IMG/VR virus record: IMGVR_UViG_3300009132_000024
Coordinates: 1-27,569 of that record
DNA from: a virus
Length of the DNA: 27,569 nucleotides
Direction: 5' to 3' (one strand)
The stretch's first letter is position 1. Every line of letters starts with the position of its first letter. The notes beneath the pieces were generated by a model, which did not search any database, was not told where the DNA came from, and saw only the letters and a program-made list of their open reading frames with translations. The translations under genes were made by a program, and so were the position numbers. Positions 5,700 to 12,776 of the stretch are shown here, piece by piece.

Positions 5700-6526
5700 C
5701 TCTTTCCCTTCCTATATAAAGCCGCATCTATGGCTAGTTTGAATCGTTCTGGTTTGTTTTTGTGCCAGTCTTTTAACTCCATGTACTCGATTCCTGATAA
5801 TGTGCATACCTCCATAATATTAGAAAACCCACTATCTATTGCTGACTTAGTGATTTCTCCAAGGTTAAGCTTTTCCGCATCTGATTTAGTCATTTCAATA
5901 GCGTCTAGAGCAACTTGGTCAAAGCTGATATTTTCAAGCCATTCTCTAGAACAACCTATTGAGAAATCTCTATATTTCCCAATAAGAATGTTTTCTATCT
6001 TGCTGTAATCCTCGCGAAGCTCAGTTGAGAACTGCCTATTAATATTTGCCTCTCTAACTAAGTGATTACACTTAATAGCCTCAAATCTTCTATTGCGATC
6101 ATTTGTAACGCCAAATTTCACAACCCCGTTTGTAAATGAAACAACATATAGAAGCTTTTTTTCAGGAATCTTATTTTTAATGTTGTCAATAACAATTGAA
6201 GGGGTGGCTTGATATATCTTTGAAGTGAATCTATATAATGATCTAAAGTCATCAAACCCAAGTCTTTTAGATAAAGAAAAGACATCATCTATATCCTTTG
6301 ATACAAGGATTTCTATTAGATCTTTCCTTATTGAATCTAACAAATCTGTAAATGAGCCATACCCAAGCTCTATGAGGTATCTTCTTACGGTTTGCTGGCT
6401 CCTTCCGCAATCCTTGGCCATTGCCTCCATGCTGTAAGTAGGATCTATCTCCATGATTTCACAGCAGTTTTTTGCAAAATGCCTAATGAATTCATTAAAC
6501 AACCTTTTTTTTTCCTTTACCTTCAT
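5696..6526 (-). CDS. AraC-type HTH fused to a GIY-YIG domain
   Basis: 276 residues from Met at 6526, preferred because AAAGG lies seven bases before it; an upstream in-frame ATG at 6544 lacks a binding site. Numbering from 6544: residues 36-118 match both helix-turn-helix units of an AraC-family domain (SMEAMAKDCGRSQQTVRRYL; then VFSLSKRLGFDDFRSLYRFT, ATPSIV). Residues 131-212 are a GIY-YIG domain of the T5orf172/MUG113 kind (LLYVVSFTNGVVKFGVT, Arg-rich turn NRR near 151-153, Glu in KIENILIGKY, REWLE). The C-terminus (LKDWHKNKPERFKLAIDAAL) resembles a short module common in small phage proteins. It could be a sequence-targeted nuclease or a regulator with an inactive nuclease fold. First gene of a four-gene leftward operon. 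Confidence 0.82.
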   Translation of the reverse strand: MKVKEKKRLFNEFIRHFAKNCCEIMEIDPTYSMEAMAKDCGRSQQTVRRYLIELGYGSFTDLLDSIRKDLIEILVSKDIDDVFSLSKRLGFDDFRSLYRFTSKIYQATPSIVIDNIKNKIPEKKLLYVVSFTNGVVKFGVTNDRNRRFEAIKCNHLVREANINRQFSTELREDYSKIENILIGKYRDFSIGCSREWLENISFDQVALDAIEMTKSDAEKLNLGEITKSAIDSGFSNIMEVCTLSGIEYMELKDWHKNKPERFKLAIDAALYRKGKR

Positions 6527-6694
6527 TTTGTAACCTTTGATCATTTCGTATTTACATATTATCTAGTTTTGGAAATAAATAAAATTCAATTATTACAAAA
6601 TAATATTCAAATAATAGATACTTATAATGCATTTATTATCTAATATTTAGATTTATAGTGGATTGTTCATTTTGCTATAGTGTGATTATCGGTA

Positions 6695-6777
6695 TTCGAC
6701 CACTGATAAATTCAATGCCTGCATTCTGTGGTGGTTTCTCTTTCCACGGTCGAACTCAGATATAAGTCAGGCACCAC
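6695..6777 (+). promoter_or_regulatory. Foldable leader of the antirepressor gene
   Basis: Between the divergent genes the rightward strand can fold with TTCGACC (6695-6701) closing on GGTCGAA (6748-6754), enclosing an AATGC-CT-GCATT palindrome (6714-6725) and a GTGG/CCAC hairpin (6731-6747). GTGGTG (6728-6733) can instead pair with CACCAC (6772-6777), close to the start at 6791. A promoter is not clear; TATAGT at 6676-6681 is a candidate -10 without a convincing -35. Confidence 0.4.
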
Positions 6778-6790
6778 TAAAGAGACGTGT

Positions 6791-7459
6791 ATGACAAATC
6801 TAATAAACACACCTAAGACAATGAGCAGTCGAGAGATTGCTGAATTAACTGGTAAGCGCCATGACAATGTTATGCGCACCATTAATAAATGCGGTGATCT
6901 TTTAACCCCTCAATTTGAGGATACCCCTAATCCACAGAATGGTCAGATATATAAGGTTGCTCAGTTAAATAAGAGAGACTCACTTGTACTTGTGGCTCGT
7001 CTATCGCCTGAGTTTACCGCCGCAATTGTTGATCGTTGGCAGGAATTGGAAAAAGCCAGTCAACCTCAAGTACCTCAAACCTACGCCGCCGCATTACTAG
7101 AAGCTGGTCGCCTAGCATTAGAGAATGAACAACTTCAACTAGAAGCCCGAGAGAATGCGCCTAAAGTCGAGTTCTTTGAGCAAGTGACAGGGTCAAAAGA
7201 TACCGTTGATGTGGGGCAGGCTGCCAAGGTTCTAAATATAGGCATTGGTCGCAATAAACTATTTGAGTTACTACGAGATAAGAAGGTATTACAGAATAAT
7301 AACCAGCCATATCAGAAGTACATTGATTGTGGCTACTTCCGGGTTATTGAGTCTAAATTCACTAAGCCTAATGGGGATACTTCTATAAACCTTAAGACTG
7401 TGGTTTATCAGAAGGGTTTAAATTATATCCGTAAGCTAATCAATAAGGAGGGTAAATAA
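6791..7459 (+). CDS. ant-like: Antirepressor: Rha N-terminal domain plus KilAC/ANT C-terminal domain
   Basis: 222 residues from ATG 6791; the longer frame back to 6728 lies in the leader. The first about 95 residues (TMSSREIAELTGKRHDNVMR, QLNKRDSLVLVARLSPEFTA, IVDRWQELE) are a Phage_pRha domain, a winged-helix regulator. After a helical linker with repeated LEAGRLALENEQL heptads, the C-terminal half (KVEFFEQVTGSKDTVDVGQA, IGRNKLFELLRDKKVL) is the KilAC/ANT domain shared with P1 Ant and other antirepressors. It would inactivate a phage repressor and so favour lytic growth, or act on host factors. It overlaps the YopX-like gene by one base, TAATG. Regulation probably through the structured leader. 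Confidence 0.9.
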   Translation: MTNLINTPKTMSSREIAELTGKRHDNVMRTINKCGDLLTPQFEDTPNPQNGQIYKVAQLNKRDSLVLVARLSPEFTAAIVDRWQELEKASQPQVPQTYAAALLEAGRLALENEQLQLEARENAPKVEFFEQVTGSKDTVDVGQAAKVLNIGIGRNKLFELLRDKKVLQNNNQPYQKYIDCGYFRVIESKFTKPNGDTSINLKTVVYQKGLNYIRKLINKEGK

Positions 7460-7812
7460 TGCGTGACATTGAATATCGCTGTTGGAGTCATAATTCTAAC
7501 TCTATGCAGGGATGGGATGAGTTGAAAGAACATGGTGACTTTTACCGTCTTCTTGATATGCCTGATAAATACCCGTTAATGCAGTTCACTGGTTTATTAG
7601 ATGCTAATGGCAATAAGGTTTTTGAGGGGGATTTATTAGGCGCTTCTCATGTTGAGCCTCGTGAAGTCATATTTGAAGACGGCGCATTTCGATTTAAAGA
7701 TGATAGCTCTAATCAATGCAATCAGTCGCTAGTACCTTTTACAGTGGGCCGTTTAAATGTAGTCGGAAACATATACCAACACCCTCATTTAATTAAAGAC
7801 GAGAAAAGCTAA
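7459..7812 (+). CDS. YopX-family phage protein
   Basis: 117 residues. The pattern LMQFTGLLDANGNKVFEGDLL, then a beta strand REVIFEDGAFRF and the ending NVVGNIYQHPHLI is typical of the YopX family of small phage and prophage proteins (F-T-G-L-x-D-x-x-G-x-x-I/V-x-E-G-D and V-x-G-N-I-Y-x-x-P). The fold is a beta barrel; biochemical function of the family is not established. It starts within the antirepressor stop (TAATG, GGAGGG upstream), so expression is coupled to the antirepressor. Confidence 0.85.
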   Translation: MRDIEYRCWSHNSNSMQGWDELKEHGDFYRLLDMPDKYPLMQFTGLLDANGNKVFEGDLLGASHVEPREVIFEDGAFRFKDDSSNQCNQSLVPFTVGRLNVVGNIYQHPHLIKDEKS

Positions 7813-7899
7813 TAAACTTGATAGAAAATGCTAATGACTAAGCCCTAAATATCATTAACATTAACTTATGGCTTTTAGGTTGCACAATAGTAATATAAC

Positions 7900-8023
7900 A
7901 ACACGATACACGGCGGAACGTCCGTGTGATCATAGTGTTAGAGTCTATCTAAACATGCATTCGTGTAGCGTCTGGTGACTTGCGCAGGAATAAACAGAAC
8001 CGGAATGCATATTTAGATGGGCT
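7900..8023 (+). ncRNA. Structured intergenic RNA candidate with a 22-bp hairpin
   Basis: No gene is visible at 7813-8210. Two successive hairpins stand out: AACAC..ACACGG / CCGTGT..GTGTT (7900-7939), then a long stem with arms 7942-7963 and 8001-8023 that pairs over about 22 positions, including GU pairs at its foot, around a 37-nt loop. Strand is assigned by direction of the flanking genes and of the terminator at 8092-8110. A strong Shine-Dalgarno-like AGGAGGT (about 8049-8055) follows without a usable start codon. Could be a small RNA, an mRNA-processing site or a regulatory leader. Confidence 0.5.
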
Positions 8024-8091
8024 TTACCATCATTCTATTAACTAATCAGGAGGTATAAACCCGTTCATTTAATAGAAAATACTCATTTTTG

Positions 8092-8110
8092 GCCCTCCGG
8101 GGCTTTTTTT
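8092..8110 (+). terminator. Intrinsic terminator
   Basis: GCCC-TCCG-GGGC (8092-8103) followed by seven T. Ends the rightward antirepressor/YopX transcript before the small-gene cluster. CCTCC in its 5' arm and loop could alternatively pair with the orphan AGGAGG 40 nt upstream. Confidence 0.7.
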
Positions 8111-8210
8111 ATGCCTGTTAGTAAATTGTTAATAAGGTTGGCAGAAATTATCATTGTCGGATTTTTTATTTAGTTTAAATTACCTGAAAACAACAACAAA
8201 GGACAAAGCG

Positions 8211-8399
8211 GTGGAATTTTCATTCTTAACAGAGACGATTCGTTCAGCTCAAATTGTGGCTAATCAATCGCGGATAAGTCAGTATGTTTACTGTACTGTA
8301 AAAGGTAATGATGCGCAGGCCAATTTTACCACTCAATTAAACTTAAAGGGGCGTGAAGTATTAGAAGTATGTCATCCCGTAAAGGGAGGGTTGTCATGA
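8211..8399 (+). CDS. Unknown 62-residue protein
   Basis: A frame open from TTG 8154, but GTG 8211 is the better start: AAAGGAC stands at a suitable distance before it and the upstream codons are AT-rich and unlike a protein. The product (beginning MEFSFLTETIRSAQIVANQS) is a soluble mixed protein with a middle segment QYVYCTVKGNDAQANFTTQL and no recognised family. The stop overlaps the next ATG as ATGA. First of three small rightward genes that run head-on into the late operon. Confidence 0.6.
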   Translation: MEFSFLTETIRSAQIVANQSRISQYVYCTVKGNDAQANFTTQLNLKGREVLEVCHPVKGGLS

Positions 8400-8599
8400 T
8401 TTTAGATACTCGCAATATGACTGCTTCATTTCGCAATCACTTTGGTGTTAACGGGAATATCAAGGTGACCATTCAAACTAGTCCTCGAACTAAAGAGAAT
8501 ACTTGTTTCACATTTTACGGTAATGCGGTAAAACGTCATGATCAATTTTTTGCTGAATTATCACAAGTGATCAAGGAATTATCTTATGAAGATTCTTAA
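8396..8599 (+). CDS. Unknown 67-residue protein
   Basis: ATG 8396 is chosen over ATG 8369 because GGGAGGG lies directly upstream and the start then overlaps the previous stop as ATGA. The product (MILDTRNMTASFRNHFGVNG, then NIKVTIQTSPRTKENTCFTF) looks beta-rich with an acidic helical end (FFAELSQVIKELSYEDS). No family recognised. It overlaps the following gene by 14 nt. Confidence 0.65.
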   Translation: MILDTRNMTASFRNHFGVNGNIKVTIQTSPRTKENTCFTFYGNAVKRHDQFFAELSQVIKELSYEDS

Positions 8600-8900
8600 A
8601 TGGCGCAAGTCTGCCCAATCTCCCAAGGGCCAGTTTTATCTAGATAACCGAGCGGTATTTGAAAAGGATGTTCTTAATGCTTATAACGAAGTGCTTCAGT
8701 CATGGAAGATAGATAAGGCTAGAGCTGAGCAATTGAACGATAAGAACCGACAGCTTAAGGAAAAGCTTGAGGAATCTGAGATTGACCTACAGATAGCCCA
8801 GACCGCTATACAGCTCAATGAAAAGCATTGCAAAGAGCTGCGAGCTATGAAGGATAGGTATGAGAAAACACTAGGCCTTAAGGTGAATGTTAGGGCTTAA
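8586..8900 (+). CDS. Coiled-coil protein, unknown function
   Basis: 104 residues, start supported by AAGGAA before ATG 8586. From about residue 45 onward it is a continuous charged helix with heptad character (ARAEQLNDKNRQLKEKLEES, EIDLQIAQTAIQLNEKHCKE), so it most likely dimerises as a coiled coil. The basic N-terminus (MKILKWRKSAQSPKG) could bind nucleic acid. The stop codon TAA shares the palindrome TTAA with the holin stop on the other strand, and no terminator separates the two converging transcripts. Confidence 0.72.
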   Translation: MKILKWRKSAQSPKGQFYLDNRAVFEKDVLNAYNEVLQSWKIDKARAEQLNDKNRQLKEKLEESEIDLQIAQTAIQLNEKHCKELRAMKDRYEKTLGLKVNVRA

Positions 8901-9271
8901 CTTCCTTTGCGAGCGTTGGCGTAGTTCACCCCAAAGCTCGCCGAGACGATGGCCCCGAATGCGGTTGTGATAGGTAGAAATAGCTCTGTCACTTTTTCAG
9001 TGGCCATTGATACCGCCATCTTACCGTCTACTACTGGGCCAATGCCAAATGACTCACACACCAGCAAAGCCAGCGTAAATAGGACGTAAAGCGTATAAAG
9101 CCCCATCACTCTATCTGAGATATTCCTTCTCAATAACCCATTAGGGTCCATAGCTTTAACCAATAAAGCCTGAGCTTCTGCTTTCTCTTGATCGGTTTCA
9201 ATCCATTCCGTCGCTATCTTCTCAATAGACTTAAAAGAACCACCTCCAAATATAGAGCCTAGCCATCCCAT
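8897..9271 (-). CDS. Holin, GTA-type three-helix family
   Basis: 124 residues. After an amphipathic N-terminal part (SIEKIATEWIETDQEKAEAQ) comes the family-typical junction MDPNGLLRRNISDRVMGLYT leading into a membrane helix at about 56-74, and a second hydrophobic segment at about 94-114 (VTELFLPITTAFGAIVSASF). The layout fits the phage/GTA 3TM holin family. It lies directly after the lysozyme gene (13-nt overlap), as expected for a lysis cassette in which the holin opens the inner membrane for a signal-less lysozyme. Last gene of the late operon. Confidence 0.8.
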   Translation of the reverse strand: MGWLGSIFGGGSFKSIEKIATEWIETDQEKAEAQALLVKAMDPNGLLRRNISDRVMGLYTLYVLFTLALLVCESFGIGPVVDGKMAVSMATEKVTELFLPITTAFGAIVSASFGVNYANARKGS

Positions 9272-9672
9272 GAATCACTCTCCATCATTCCAGATAATTC
9301 AAGCGCCCTATTTCCAACCTGCCTAGCCCATTTAGAGTCAAGCATTTCAGCACTAGCTCTATCAAAGTCTTTAGACTCAATAGCGGCGATCATTTTCTTA
9401 AACTTTGAAAGTCGAGGCCATCCTAGATTAAACATCATATTGACCAGTACGGCGTGGCGAACTTCTGACAAATCTTTAAAGAAAGGAAGATTATAATTAA
9501 GGGTTTTTTCGCATTCTTTAATGTCATTGGCCAACATGAGATTGGCTTCATCTTTAGATATGCCGTTATCCTCAATATTACGACCATATCCAATAGTCTG
9601 CTTTCCCGCTGTGCATTGATATAGCTTATCTCTATAGCCTTCGTGCTTTTTAATTAAACTTACTTTGTCCAT
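9259..9672 (-). CDS. T4-type endolysin (GH24 lysozyme), E11-C20-T26 active site
   Basis: 137 residues from ATG 9672; an in-frame TTG at 9684 is less likely. With this start the catalytic residues take T4 numbering: Glu11 in KKHEGYRDKLY, Thr26 in GKQTIGYG, while the T4 Asp20 position holds Cys (YQCTAG). Cys at this position is a recurrent variant in phage muramidases and is compatible with activity. The rest (EVRHAVLVNMMFNLG, SKWARQVGNRALELSGMME) matches the C-terminal lobe. No signal peptide or signal-anchor is visible, so release depends on the holin downstream. It overlaps both neighbours by 13 nt. Confidence 0.9.
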   Translation of the reverse strand: MDKVSLIKKHEGYRDKLYQCTAGKQTIGYGRNIEDNGISKDEANLMLANDIKECEKTLNYNLPFFKDLSEVRHAVLVNMMFNLGWPRLSKFKKMIAAIESKDFDRASAEMLDSKWARQVGNRALELSGMMESDSWDG

Positions 9673-10031
9673 CCGTGATTCCAATTGATAGAGTTTAAAC
9701 AGTGATTGTCGTCCACTTTATCCAGCATCCACACCAGACGATGCACAAGCCACTTTGGAAAGCGTGTAGGGGCGTTATGATGATAGATCTTACCCAATCG
9801 ACTAGAGAAGGTTTCAGGCCAATCTCCAAGTAATATGACATTCCACATAACATCGAAGGCCAACCAGACATTTTTAACATATCCGCCAGCCTTTCCGGTT
9901 GCCAAGGAAATAAAAGTAGGCGTGACAAAAATTGTCAGAAATGTACTAGTAAAGACGGTTAACAATAAAACCCCAGAGCCTAGCCATAATACAGACCAGA
10001 TTCGACGAAATAACCAGAATAGCTTACTCAT
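9660..10031 (-). CDS. Membrane protein before the lysis genes
   Basis: 123 residues from ATG 10031, which overlaps the previous stop as ATGA; an ATG at 10043 is possible. One or two hydrophobic segments lie near the N-terminus (IWSVLWLGSGVLLLTVFTST, and FLTIFVTPTFISLA), followed by a soluble Trp- and His-rich tail (FDVMWNVILLGDWPETF, KIYHHNAPTRFPKWL). Family not recognised; similarly placed small membrane proteins occur in several podovirus lysis regions. A role in lysis (antiholin or spanin-like) is possible but there is no spanin signature. Confidence 0.72.
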   Translation of the reverse strand: MSKLFWLFRRIWSVLWLGSGVLLLTVFTSTFLTIFVTPTFISLATGKAGGYVKNVWLAFDVMWNVILLGDWPETFSSRLGKIYHHNAPTRFPKWLVHRLVWMLDKVDDNHCLNSINWNHGWTK

Positions 10032-10483
10032 GATTGAACCCATAAAGCCGCCTGAGCCTCGCCCGCTAGGCGTAGGGCCTCTTTTAGCTCCGCCTTAGTG
10101 GCCTGAATAGGCGTATTGTCAGCAAGAACCCATACAGTGGTTTCAACGTCGTCCATTATCGTAATAGCTCGACTCATTCTTGTTTGACTGGTTTCGTCAG
10201 CATCAAATACATATCCTGATTGAGTAGTTACCGTTAGCGACTGCATGGCTTGAGCTCGACCTGCCTTGAATTGTTTTCTGGATTGGCTTTCTATGTAAGC
10301 GTCTTTTTCAGATTGTGGGCATGGCTTAACTTCCGCCCAATCTTCCGGCCCTAACTCTTCAGATAGCTCATACTCAAAAGCAGGGTCTTGAGTGTGGTCT
10401 ATCTCACCATATACCGGGTGAATCTCGATACAGTTGATTGAGCCGTCTGGATTCTCTACTGGGTTTTTAAATATCTTTTTCAT
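10028..10483 (-). CDS. DUF4376-type protein, probable tail-fibre assembly or accessory factor
   Basis: 151 residues from ATG 10483. A longer frame to 10555 runs inside the fibre gene; the internal Met is better because it forms TAATG with the fibre stop and has GAGG upstream. The C-terminal half (FKAGRAQAMQSLTVTTQSGY, VFDADETSQTRMSRAI, TVWVLADNTPIQATKAELKE, ALRLAGEAQAALW) matches the DUF4376 pattern seen in proteins next to tail-fibre genes. The N-terminal half is acidic. Position right after the fibre favours a chaperone or fibre-attached role. Confidence 0.82.
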   Translation of the reverse strand: MKKIFKNPVENPDGSINCIEIHPVYGEIDHTQDPAFEYELSEELGPEDWAEVKPCPQSEKDAYIESQSRKQFKAGRAQAMQSLTVTTQSGYVFDADETSQTRMSRAITIMDDVETTVWVLADNTPIQATKAELKEALRLAGEAQAALWVQS

Positions 10484-11091
10484 TATGAGATCCTCACAAA
10501 AGCGGCAATTCTTGCAGTAGTTGTGTCCACCGTTATGTTTGCAACATTCTTCCAAGTTCCAGTTCCCGGTGATCCAGCGCCCAAGGTATTGCCTGCTGTA
10601 TCTTGAGTGAAAAATGCAAGCTGACTCCCTGCCACCGTTGCATTTGGCGCAATTGAACCTCCCGAGTCATTGCGCATCAATCTAACAACGCCAATTCCTG
10701 TTGATGTTTCAGGCTGATAATTTGCCCCTGTGTAGACTGGTTGCCAAGCTGACCAAGTGCCACCAGTCTTACCTCTTTGCCACATTCCAGAAGCATCTCT
10801 AGCTAGAATTAGCTGAGTAATTGTGTTTTGATCAAATATCATCACTAGCATTGTAGCGCCTGTTGATACAGATGGTATGTTCGCATCAGAAGAAACAACA
10901 CGATAAGCCCCTCCGACGATAGTATCATTGGCATCTGAATTAGTTAAAGTCGGTGATAAATTTCCACCCCACCCCCAAGCCCCATTAGCCATCAATCTAC
11001 CTGCTGTGGTATCGGTAGAGCTGGTTTGAACATCAGCTTCAGAGGCCGTACCTAGTTCGACATCTAGGTAGTTATCTTTAATTGTTGGCAT
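10483..11091 (-). CDS. Short tail fibre with pyocin-knob-like domain
   Basis: 202 residues. The start (MPTIKDNYLDVELGTASEAD) is polar; residues about 30-125 (AGRLMANGAWGWGG, YRVVSS, WQRGKTGGTWSAWQPVYTG) fit a pyocin-knob fold of tail-fibre proteins, and the C-terminus is a Gly/Thr-rich beta domain (APNATVAGSQLAFFTQDTAG). It is short for a receptor-binding fibre and has no depolymerase-type beta-helix, so it may be a tip bound to another adaptor. It begins at the stop of the gp16-like gene (TAATG) and is followed by a DUF4376 accessory protein. Confidence 0.75.
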   Translation of the reverse strand: MPTIKDNYLDVELGTASEADVQTSSTDTTAGRLMANGAWGWGGNLSPTLTNSDANDTIVGGAYRVVSSDANIPSVSTGATMLVMIFDQNTITQLILARDASGMWQRGKTGGTWSAWQPVYTGANYQPETSTGIGVVRLMRNDSGGSIAPNATVAGSQLAFFTQDTAGNTLGAGSPGTGTWKNVANITVDTTTARIAAFVRIS

Positions 11092-12776
11092 TATTGACCC
11101 CTTAACATATCTTTGACGGCCTTTTCATAAAGGTCTAATTTTTGAGCGGTATCAACTTCCTTGGATAGCAACTTGCCAGCCTTTGATACTAGGCTTCTAG
11201 GCTCTGCAATGGCCTGAGCGGTTTCAACTGCTGCCGCGCCTCCAGACTGTCTTTTAAGACCTGTTGCAGCCTGACCACCCAATAAATTATCAAGCTCGTC
11301 AGCAATAATAAACTGAGTCATAACATCACCTTTCTGTTCTTTCCCTAATGACTTGGTAAAGTCTTCAATCTCATTCAGCGCATTGATCATATTACCGCGT
11401 TTCTGGGTGTTGTTCCCAAGTGCTCTGGCCGCTGTACCCATGGCGCGTGAATCCTTTAGGTTAACCTTTCGTCCGATTGAATCAGATATCGCATTTTTAA
11501 GATTCGCTGCCTTTGAATAAACCGCGTTTAATTCGCCGTATTTAGGAATAGCCTCTTGCAAGGTTTGGTTAATATCAGATCGAAACCCTTTAACAATATT
11601 ATCAGCCTTTCCGGTCAACCCCTCTCCAACCTTTCCATAGTTTACCTGATCATCAATGTATTGCTTTAAGGCACGATGAGCATAATTAGGGTTATTCATC
11701 TTAGGGTTTTGAATCCTTTCCACCAATCTAGATACAACTCTTTTAGCCGTAGCATTATCCTCGATGGCAGAACCTTTAAATGACGGAGTAAATTTCCCGT
11801 CCTTTTGGACAAATCTAACACTTAAGTCATCGTAAAGCTTATTTGTGAAATTAGTCACAGCATTATCCAGAGAGACATCACCATCAAGATTTCGCGTCAG
11901 CTCTCCAATCCTTTTCCCGTATTCGTCCAATGTATTATCAAGGGTGTCAATCCGGGTTTTCAAAGCTTTTCCAGCCTCGTCATAAGTTCGATCAAGGTAT
12001 TGAGCCTTCTTATCAGTAAGACCGCGTTTAGCCGTCTTAATCATACTTAAGACTGACTTTTTATCTTCGGCGCTAGACCCTTTTATTAATTTAGTAGTGG
12101 CATCATCCAATACACCTAAATCTCTAGCCTTTTTGATCGCTTTTGACTTAACTGCCTTTGACCCTCTAGCAAGATAATTTAGCGCCTTGTCACTACCCTG
12201 CTCGATAGCCTGCAACATGGCGGAATTCTGCATAGACTTTAATTTGAACGCAGGGACTAGGGTGGATGCCAGCTCAGGAGTAAGCGCTACCGCCGTTGCT
12301 AATTCCGGACTCCCTGTAACATCGGCCACATAATCCCCTAGCACTTTCGATGCTCCACGGGTTTTAATTTCTTCTACTGAGCGGGCGGCTGTATCTAAGT
12401 CCTCACCCGTTGCAAGATCAAATAAGCCTTTAAGACCAGCCGGAATTCGACTGATTGTCTCACCTACGAATTCGGCAGCCTCACCAACGGATTGCAAGGC
12501 CTCTTGGCCCTCCTGAGTCCTAGGCGCATAAGTTAAAGCCTCTTGAGTAGCAGGAATATCACCACCAGCCAATCCAGAAAAGCCACTGGCAACCTGTGCA
12601 GGAATTCCCGTCCCAATAGCCAAAGCCGCCTCACCAATACCAGCAGCGGTATCAAGAAACCCTGATTCTTGAGGTTTCGCAGCAGTTGGCGGCATCTCAA
12701 CCGGAATAGCTGTAGACAAATTAAAACCACCAGAAGGTTGTGAAACAGGTCGCGCGGATGATAGATCAAATGCCAT
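11091..12776 (-). CDS. DNA injection protein, P22 gp16-like position
   Basis: 561 residues. The N-terminus carries repeated short Pro-rich motifs (SSARPVSQPSGGFNLSTAIP) followed by an Ala/Gly-rich hydrophobic stretch (GIGEAALAIGTGIPAQVASG) that could insert into membranes, and then a long helical body with coiled-coil character (TRIDTLDNTLDEYGKRIGEL). Size, location as third of three consecutive genes after the gp14-like gene, and composition match P22 gp16, which is ejected with the DNA and helps it across the cell envelope. Sequence similarity to gp16 itself was not checked. Confidence 0.75.
   Translation of the reverse strand: MAFDLSSARPVSQPSGGFNLSTAIPVEMPPTAAKPQESGFLDTAAGIGEAALAIGTGIPAQVASGFSGLAGGDIPATQEALTYAPRTQEGQEALQSVGEAAEFVGETISRIPAGLKGLFDLATGEDLDTAARSVEEIKTRGASKVLGDYVADVTGSPELATAVALTPELASTLVPAFKLKSMQNSAMLQAIEQGSDKALNYLARGSKAVKSKAIKKARDLGVLDDATTKLIKGSSAEDKKSVLSMIKTAKRGLTDKKAQYLDRTYDEAGKALKTRIDTLDNTLDEYGKRIGELTRNLDGDVSLDNAVTNFTNKLYDDLSVRFVQKDGKFTPSFKGSAIEDNATAKRVVSRLVERIQNPKMNNPNYAHRALKQYIDDQVNYGKVGEGLTGKADNIVKGFRSDINQTLQEAIPKYGELNAVYSKAANLKNAISDSIGRKVNLKDSRAMGTAARALGNNTQKRGNMINALNEIEDFTKSLGKEQKGDVMTQFIIADELDNLLGGQAATGLKRQSGGAAAVETAQAIAEPRSLVSKAGKLLSKEVDTAQKLDLYEKAVKDMLRGQ

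Noticed and set aside
7942-8023. Integron attC or retron msr-msd as an explanation for the long stem
   Set aside because: No attC core sites, no integrase or reverse transcriptase in the window, and the stem lacks the expected unpaired landmarks.
10483-10555. 24-residue Cys-rich N-terminal extension of the DUF4376 protein
   Set aside because: It lies fully inside the fibre gene in another frame; the internal ATG has TAATG coupling and GAGG.
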